Assembly (NCBI GenBank): GCA_002348185.1
Contig: DDYW01000186.1
Location: 75,654-111,516 of the forward strand
Source: Candidatus Hydrogenedentes bacterium UBA2224
GTDB lineage: Bacteria > Hydrogenedentota > Hydrogenedentia > Hydrogenedentales > SLHB01
DNA: 35,863 nucleotides
Direction of reading: 5' to 3'
Shown: positions 31,302 through 35,863 of the stretch, one piece after another
Layout of the letters: the number at the start of each line of letters is the position of its first letter
How positions within the stretch are numbered: the stretch's first letter is position 1
Notes under the pieces: model-generated
What the model was told of the DNA's origin: nothing
The model's database searches: none
What the model saw: the letters and a program-made list of their open reading frames with translations, nothing else
Program-made: the position numbers and the translations under genes

Positions 31302-31526
31302 TTACGTCAGAAATCCAAGCCCGAGCTTTTCGAACAGATTATGTATCGCGTCCGGATTGTCGCGGTAGAACGCAGCCGTGTAACGCATGAAGAAAAGGAC
31401 GGTCGTGCCGAGGATCCACACCGCGGCAGCGAGGTTGCCCCAGAAGGCCCAGCGGGAATGTTCTTTACCGTCTTCGCTCACGTGCGTCCACCGCGCGCGC
31501 CAGAAGCGCGACTTTGACCCCATCAT
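31302..31526 (-). CDS. Small single-pass membrane protein, unknown
   Basis: This 74-residue frame encodes a basic N-terminus, a charged segment (HVSEDGKEHSRWAFWGN), one membrane helix (LAAAVWILGTTVLFFMRY) and a short amphipathic end (NPDAIHNLFEKLGLGFLT). Composition is protein-like on this strand and the opposite strand gives only low-complexity sequence. The ribosome site is weak and the start could be either of two adjacent ATG codons. It lies 57 bases upstream of the Gfo/Idh/MocA gene. I do not recognise a family. Confidence 0.6.
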   Translation of the reverse strand: MMGSKSRFWRARWTHVSEDGKEHSRWAFWGNLAAAVWILGTTVLFFMRYTAAFYRDNPDAIHNLFEKLGLGFLT

Positions 31527-31624
31527 ACGCCGAAACCGCTGGATGGATCGATGTCGCGAGTCTCGCCGCCGGGCAGTCGTCAGGAGGGGGTTGCCGAACC
31601 GGTGGAGGACGCGGCGGTCTCACT

Positions 31625-31660
31625 GTGGACCCGGTGGACGGGGTGGACGGGGTGGACGGG
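31625..31660. repeat. Four-unit 9-bp minisatellite
   Basis: GTGGACCCG is followed by three exact GTGGACGGG units. The TGGAC core and 9-base period match the arrays at 16.2-16.4 kb. It lies in the 380-base gap 31527-31906, in which no gene is supported. Confidence 0.8.
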
Positions 31661-31671
31661 GCAGCCCCCAG

Positions 31672-31782
31672 CGAAACCGCAGGTGTCGAATTTGAGCCGC
31701 GGGCGAAGCCCATGAACCCGGCATCGTCCGTTTTCCGAACGACACCGCAGGTGTCGAATTTGAGTAGCCGCGGGCGAAGCCC
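31672..31782. repeat. Tandem pair of a 68-bp unit made of two hairpins
   Basis: Copy 1 (31672-31711) and copy 2 (31740-31782) start 68 bases apart and differ by one substitution and a 3-base insertion (TAG) over about 40 bases; the bases following each copy are also alike. Each unit holds a GACACC-GCA-GGTGTC-type hairpin (imperfect in copy 1, perfect in copy 2 at 31740-31756) and a CCGCGGGC-GAA-GCCC(G)-type hairpin (31768-31786 in copy 2). Confidence 0.8.
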
Positions 31783-31807
31783 GTGGATCGGGCGCATCCT
31801 TCTGCCC

Positions 31808-31827
31808 CAACCCCCGAATGGGGGTTG
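31808..31827. other. Perfect hairpin before the GT39-like gene promoter
   Basis: CAACCCCC (31808-31815), loop GAAT and GGGGGTTG (31820-31827) form a perfect 8-bp stem. No upstream plus-strand gene ends here, so it is more likely part of the repeat block than a terminator. Confidence 0.45.
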
Positions 31828-31851
31828 AACAGACCCGGCGCACGGCCTCCA

Positions 31852-31880
31852 TTGAGAGCCGCCTGCCCTGGTGCTACAAT
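31852..31880 (+). promoter_or_regulatory. Strong promoter of the GT39-like gene
   Basis: TTGAGA (31852-31857) and TACAAT (31875-31880) are 17 bases apart, with TGC immediately upstream of the -10 (extended -10). The leader would be about 20 bases, so the ribosome site lies right at the 5' end. Confidence 0.7.
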
Positions 31881-31906
31881 CCGGCGGGGAAGGAGAACTA
31901 CCACCC

Positions 31907-33631
31907 ATGCGCGGAAGCGGACTGATTTTCGCCGCGATTCTCGCCGCTGCCGTGTTTCTGCGTTTCTACGACATCGAATCCACCGGCGTCTACAGCGCGG
32001 ACGACGCGCAAACGCTGATGGATGCGCGCGCGAAATACGAGGAATTGCGCGTCATTGGGGGCCTGTTTGCGGGGAAATGGCAGGAACTGCGCGGGGGGCC
32101 GGAGTTTCTGCTGTCGGATTACCTGCCGCAAGCCCATGCGCAGCTCACCCGGTATCAGCCCGTTCTGCCGGAATCCCTGATGAGCTATCTGGGCGCGCTG
32201 GCGATGTTCGCGTGGGGGTTTACCCCGTGGCTGGGCAACCTGATCGAGGCGTTTTTCGGCGTGGGCTGCGTGGCGGTGCTTTACGCTTATGCGAGACAAC
32301 TGACCTCGCGGCGGGTGGCCCTGCTGGCGGCGGGGATGCTGGCCGTATCGTGTTTTCATGTCTACTGCTCCCGCAACAGCGCCTGCCAGACCCTGCCGCT
32401 GTTCTGGTGGCTGCTGGCGTTCCATGTCCATACCCGGTGGGGCCGGCGCGTGTGGCGGAAACCCCGGCTTGCGCGCCGGAAACCCGGCCGGCTGCTGGCG
32501 TCGGGCATCCTGGCCGGACTGGCGGCCGTGTCGTCGTGGCAGAGCCTCCCGGCGCTGCCCGCGCTGTTCGTCGCGCATGCCTTGGTCTGCCAGCGGCAGC
32601 GCACGCGGTCGCGGTGGTTCGCCGAAACCCTGCGGGGAAGCTTCATCATCGCCTGCGGGATGCTGGTGCCGGTTCTGGCGTTCGAGGCCGCGAATCATCT
32701 GATGGTTCTCTTGTTTCGCAGCGCGGACCTGCTCTATCCGCACCCAACGTTTATCGAGGCGCTCGCCCATCGCGTTGCCTGCCCTGCCCTGTGCGGCTGG
32801 CATCCCACGGGACTCGTGGTGTTCCCGTATGGTGTGGGCGCGTGCGAAGGATGGCTTACGCTGGGGATTCTTGCCGCGCTGCTGGTCGCGGGGATGGCCT
32901 GTATCGGAACGCAGTTGCGGGCGAACGCCGCGCTGCGCCGGCGGCCGGGCATTCGGCTGCCCGCGCTCTACCTCGGCTCGGCGATGGTCGTGCCCGGCGT
33001 GCTGTACTCGGTGACGGCCGGCGCGGCGGCGCATCCGCACGGGTTCGTGTGGCCGTTCCTGCTGATGCTCATCGCGATGGGCGTGGTGGCCCTCTGGCGG
33101 GAAGAGCGCACGAAAAGCCACTGGCGGCGCTGGCTGATTGCGGGAGCGCTGCTCGTGGCCGCGGGGTCCTCGTTGAGCAACTGCGCGCGGGTGATCTGGC
33201 TCCGGTCGGCCTATCCCGAGGTGCTCGCGTGGCTGCGCGCTCAGGGCGAATCCACCATTTCGAGTCCGTGGCAGGGGCCCGTTTCGTGGTACCTCACCTG
33301 CGAAGGCATGGATCAGCCCGGGGAGGCCCCCCACCACTGGTTCGTTACGGATTGGCAGGAATTGGTCGACGGCCGGTACCCGGGGGACTCCAGCCACGTC
33401 ACGGCGGGCGCGGAGCCCGTGGCCGTGTTCGAGCACCGGTTCGACCGCATGTTTCTGGAGTTCGAGGCCATGCCGCGCGAGTCCGCGGCGCCCATCCGCG
33501 CGCTGCTCACAGTGCGTGACCTGGACCTCGATCTCGCCCGGCAGGTGCCCGTCTATCGGCTGAGTGACACCGTTCTTGCGGGGAAGGACGCCTTCAACAC
33601 CGGCGCACTGGCCCCCGCAACCCGGCCGTGA
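31907..33631 (+). CDS. Polytopic GT39/PMT-like glycosyltransferase
   Basis: This 574-residue integral membrane protein has about ten hydrophobic segments. After the first helix comes IESTGVYSADDAQTLMDARAKYEEL, with Asp32-Asp33 matching the acidic pair in the first external loop of GT-C enzymes of the PMT/GT39/ArnT group. Such enzymes move sugars from polyprenyl-phosphate donors to lipid or protein acceptors outside the cytoplasmic membrane. The C-terminal 130 or so residues (SAYPEVLAWLRAQGESTI onward) form a soluble domain. ATG 31907 is chosen over an in-frame start at 31871 because GGAAGGAGA lies 11 bases upstream and the first helix starts directly. Donor and acceptor are unknown. It converges with a GT4 gene. 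Confidence 0.8.
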   Translation: MRGSGLIFAAILAAAVFLRFYDIESTGVYSADDAQTLMDARAKYEELRVIGGLFAGKWQELRGGPEFLLSDYLPQAHAQLTRYQPVLPESLMSYLGALAMFAWGFTPWLGNLIEAFFGVGCVAVLYAYARQLTSRRVALLAAGMLAVSCFHVYCSRNSACQTLPLFWWLLAFHVHTRWGRRVWRKPRLARRKPGRLLASGILAGLAAVSSWQSLPALPALFVAHALVCQRQRTRSRWFAETLRGSFIIACGMLVPVLAFEAANHLMVLLFRSADLLYPHPTFIEALAHRVACPALCGWHPTGLVVFPYGVGACEGWLTLGILAALLVAGMACIGTQLRANAALRRRPGIRLPALYLGSAMVVPGVLYSVTAGAAAHPHGFVWPFLLMLIAMGVVALWREERTKSHWRRWLIAGALLVAAGSSLSNCARVIWLRSAYPEVLAWLRAQGESTISSPWQGPVSWYLTCEGMDQPGEAPHHWFVTDWQELVDGRYPGDSSHVTAGAEPVAVFEHRFDRMFLEFEAMPRESAAPIRALLTVRDLDLDLARQVPVYRLSDTVLAGKDAFNTGALAPATRP

Positions 33632-33694
33632 CCACCCTTTTTGAAACGGCAGCACCCGGGCGGCCGCCGGCTTGCCTCGCCGCCGCTTCCTGGG

Positions 33695-34816
33695 CTACCT
33701 TCCGTTGCGCGCCGTGCGAATGAGCAGTTCCGCGTACAGTCTCCGGTACGCGTCGGCCATGCGCTCGACGCTCAAGTGGTCGCGGACGTACGCGTGGCCC
33801 GCTTCGCCCAGCCGGTGCGCCTCGTCCTCGTCGTTGAGGAGCGCATTGATGGCCTCGGCGAACGGGGCCGGGTCGCGCCCCTCAATCAGGCGGCCGGTCT
33901 CGCCGTCCCGGAGGATTTCAGGAATGCCGCCCACGCTGGCCGCGACGACCGGCCGGCGGGCCGCCATGGCTTCGAGCACGGCGTTGGGGAATCCTCCGGC
34001 CCGGGAACACAGCACCGAGACGTCCATGATGCTGTAAATGTCCGCGATTTCGCTCAGGGTGGATGCGCGGGTGAAATGCGCCTCCTGACCGGTCCGCCTG
34101 ATCTGCCGCCATACCGGCTTGACCATCGGCCCGGTGCCCACGGCGAGAAAATGCACGTCGTCACGCCGCGTTAAGAGCGCTTCCGCGATCCCGACAAACA
34201 GGGGGTAATCCTTGGCCGGCGTGAAATTGGCCACCATGCCGACGATGCGTTTTCTGCGGGGCAGGCCGTAGCGTGCGCGCACCTGTTCCGGGTCGGCATG
34301 GCTCTTCATCGATTCCACCGCGATGCCATTCGGAATAACACGAAACAGGGCGGGGTCGGCCGTTTCCCGTTCAACGGCAAACTGGACCACGGCCTGACTG
34401 TTGGCGACGATGCAGTCGACCAATTCGTTCGCCTTCCGCTGTAGCCGGAGGTGGCGGCCCTTATCCCTTATCGCTATCTGCCGGCGGCTCGAGACCACCA
34501 CCGGCACCCCGGTTTCCCGGGCCGCGCGAGTGGCCTGGCAGTCGAACCCGGACAGGAAAGTGTGCAGGACGTCCGGCCGGTGCGACCGGAAGGCCCGGCG
34601 CAGCCGGGACCGCGTGCGGAAGTCCCAGCCGCCGCGCAGATTCAGCTCGCGCAGATAGGCGCCCAGCCGGCGGGCATCCCCACCCAGCGCCCCCGCGTGA
34701 CTTGTGCAGATAATCGTCACTTCATGGTCGCGGACCAGCTCCCGGACAAGCCGCAGGAGCTGTCGTTCGGCGCCACCAACGCTCAGCGTCGGCATGACGT
34801 AGCAGATTCGGGTCAC
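33695..34816 (-). CDS. GT4-type glycosyltransferase
   Basis: This 373-residue retaining glycosyltransferase has the GT-B fold. It begins ICYVMPTLSVGGAERQLLRLVREL, the standard GT4 opening with the GGAERQ loop. RVIPNGIAV lies in the middle, MVANFTPAKDYPLFVGIAEALL starts the C-terminal domain, and PNAVLEAMAARRPVVAASVGGIPEIL carries the Glu-x7-Glu-type donor site. GTG 34816 is preferred over the longer frame to 34897 because the conserved opening starts there; GGAG lies about 9 bases upstream. It probably transfers a sugar to a cell-surface glycan with its neighbours; the acceptor cannot be read from sequence. Confidence 0.9.
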   Translation of the reverse strand: MTRICYVMPTLSVGGAERQLLRLVRELVRDHEVTIICTSHAGALGGDARRLGAYLRELNLRGGWDFRTRSRLRRAFRSHRPDVLHTFLSGFDCQATRAARETGVPVVVSSRRQIAIRDKGRHLRLQRKANELVDCIVANSQAVVQFAVERETADPALFRVIPNGIAVESMKSHADPEQVRARYGLPRRKRIVGMVANFTPAKDYPLFVGIAEALLTRRDDVHFLAVGTGPMVKPVWRQIRRTGQEAHFTRASTLSEIADIYSIMDVSVLCSRAGGFPNAVLEAMAARRPVVAASVGGIPEILRDGETGRLIEGRDPAPFAEAINALLNDEDEAHRLGEAGHAYVRDHLSVERMADAYRRLYAELLIRTARNGR

Positions 34817-35013
34817 AATAGCGACTCCAGCAGTTCCAGTATGTGCGGTGCGGCCCCGTCCAGGGCAAACCGTGCTTCTATCGTGGCGCGACCGCACCGG
34901 GGGATACCGCCACCAGGCCGTCTTCTCCCAGCGAGATGATACCGCAGATCGCCCCTGATGGCGAAGCAGAGCGGGTCCGCGGCACGCCCCGAAGGGGGAT
35001 CAACCGGTCGAAC

Positions 35014-35051
35014 GGCCCGTTTCCCTAATTGATTTTATCCACAAACGGGCC
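35014..35051 (-). terminator. Inverted repeat downstream of the partial GT4 gene
   Basis: GGCCCGTTT (35014-35022) and AAACGGGCC (35043-35051) form a perfect 9-bp stem with a 20-base A/T-rich loop, 17 bases after the stop of the minus-strand gene. No T-tract follows, so it is a terminator candidate only. The rest of 34817-35067 shows nothing clear. Confidence 0.45.
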
Positions 35052-35067
35052 CCGCGTCACGAGGGCG

Positions 35068-35863
35068 TCATTCACCGCGGGCGAGCACGCGTTCGTAAAT
35101 GGCGTTGACGGCCGTTGCCTGGGCCTCGAGCGAATAGCGGGTGGCCGCGGTTTCGCGCGCGGCCAGCCCCATCCGGTGCGCGAGGCGCCGGTCGCTCGCC
35201 AGACGGTCCAGCGCGCGGAACAGCGATTCGGCTGAACCGTCGCAGACGAGCCCGTCCTTCTCGTGTTCCACGATCTCCCGCAGCATGCCGCGATCCGCCA
35301 CGACCGCGGGTTTTCGCATGGCCATGCACTCGCGTACGGCCCGGCAGGTGCCGTCAGTTCCGGGCACCAGGAAGACCTTCACGTCAAACGCCTTGAGCAT
35401 GCCAACATAATTCTCGCCGTCGAGGTATCCCGGAAAATGCACGTGATTCTCGAGGCCCAGCCGCCGCACGGGGGCGAGCCCCACCTGCTCGCGCCGGGTG
35501 CCGCGCCCCACGACGATGACGTGCGCCCGCGGATGCCGGGCGACGATCATCCGGATCGCTTCAAAGAAGTCCTCGTAATGACGGTGGGTCTGCATGCGCG
35601 CCACGATTCCCACCACAAACGCGTCGCGGGGGATGTTAAGCCAGCGCCGTCCGTCGGGGACTTCGCGGGCCGCGTCGAACCGTTCGATGTCCACCGCGCC
35701 GGGCACCACCGAAACGCGGGACGGTTCGAGACCGTGAGTGCGCGTGTCGTGCTCCGCGGCCATCCGTGACGGCTCGATCACGTGCGTCGCACCGGCCAGC
35801 AGGCGGGTCTGAGCGCGGTTCGCGGGAAACCCGCCGCCATAGTAGTTGGAGCGCACCAGCGGG
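35068..35863 (-). CDS. GT4-type glycosyltransferase, 5' end cut by window edge
   Basis: Only the C-terminal 265 or so residues are in the window; the frame runs open through 35863 (codons for Pro-Leu-Val-Arg-Ser-Asn precede), so the GTG at 35856 is internal rather than the start. Seen: VIEPSRMAAEH, VSVVPGAVDIERFD, VVGIVARMQTHRHYEDFFEAIRMIVARHP, FPGYLDGENYVGML and CRAVRECMAMRKPAVVADRGMLREIVEH, which matches the Glu-containing donor site of GT4 enzymes. The missing part is the N-terminal Rossmann half. It is transcribed toward the other GT4 gene with a 251-base gap and ends in a terminator-like repeat. Confidence 0.88.
   Translation of the reverse strand, partial: PLVRSNYYGGGFPANRAQTRLLAGATHVIEPSRMAAEHDTRTHGLEPSRVSVVPGAVDIERFDAAREVPDGRRWLNIPRDAFVVGIVARMQTHRHYEDFFEAIRMIVARHPRAHVIVVGRGTRREQVGLAPVRRLGLENHVHFPGYLDGENYVGMLKAFDVKVFLVPGTDGTCRAVRECMAMRKPAVVADRGMLREIVEHEKDGLVCDGSAESLFRALDRLASDRRLAHRMGLAARETAATRYSLEAQATAVNAIYERVLARGE

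Noticed and set aside
28425..31517. A 1030-residue open frame on the plus strand
   Set aside because: It lies opposite three well-supported minus-strand genes, is low-complexity and rich in Arg/Asp/His/Val, has no ribosome site and no family motifs. It is a shadow produced by high-GC codon bias.
31783..33519. A 578-residue open frame overlapping the GT39-like gene in another frame
   Set aside because: Composition is Arg/Ala/Gly-rich with no hydrophobic pattern, whereas the competing frame has clear membrane helices, an acidic-pair motif and a ribosome site.

Overview
This is a high-GC bacterial chromosome segment with short intergenic gaps, many GTG starts and clear Shine-Dalgarno sites. Several gene types point to a free-living heterotroph of the PVC/Planctomycete-like world. 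They include a Cys-type sulfatase with a Tat leader, two DUF1080 (3-keto-disaccharide hydrolase) proteins, a Tat-leader Gfo/Idh/MocA oxidoreductase, a URO-D-like protein, a mutarotase-symporter fusion, and palindromic or 9-bp-periodic intergenic repeats. My best guess is Candidatus Hydrogenedentota. This rests on remembered gene-family flavour, not on a phylogenetic marker analysis; Lentisphaerota, Planctomycetota or Sumerlaeota remain possible.

Left part (about 0.2-11.7 kb): a URO-D-like protein; a beta-ketoacyl-ACP synthase II / nitronate-monooxygenase-like (FabK-like) pair; a stand-alone AICAR transformylase preceded by a clear ZTP (pfl) riboswitch; a secreted DUF1080 protein; a family 2 glycosyltransferase; a kelch/mutarotase-sodium:solute symporter fusion. 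Convergent to these lie FtsY and a zinc-ribbon membrane protein.

Middle part (about 12-25 kb): ndk, a 29-residue very basic AURKAIP1/COX24-like peptide, a DUF1844 protein, purA, an orphan solute-binding lipoprotein, a TolC-family outer-membrane protein, a large anchored protein with a pseudopilin-like tail, a tRNA with CAT anticodon immediately followed by tilS and hpt, a coiled-coil lipoprotein, a repeat-rich intergenic region with two palindromic elements, and an HDOD protein. Purine metabolism recurs across the window (AICAR transformylase, ndk, purA, hpt), although the genes are not one operon.

Right part (about 24.9-35.9 kb): a minus-strand run of carbohydrate-related exported proteins (sulfatase, ChbG/YdjC-like deacetylase, HEAT-DUF1080 protein, Gfo/Idh/MocA oxidoreductase) with two small unknown proteins. 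After another repeat-rich gap comes a polytopic GT39-like protein and two GT4-type glycosyltransferases, the last cut by the window edge.

The most striking non-coding signals are the ZTP riboswitch at about 3.83-3.92 kb, a 26-bp nearly perfect inverted repeat at 23185-23279, a neighbouring element that is an array of small hairpins between imperfect terminal inverted repeats (23392-23592), and tandem/minisatellite repeats at 16.2-16.4 and 31.6-31.8 kb. I saw no clearly novel defence or mobile system, no CRISPR array, no transposase and no rRNA.
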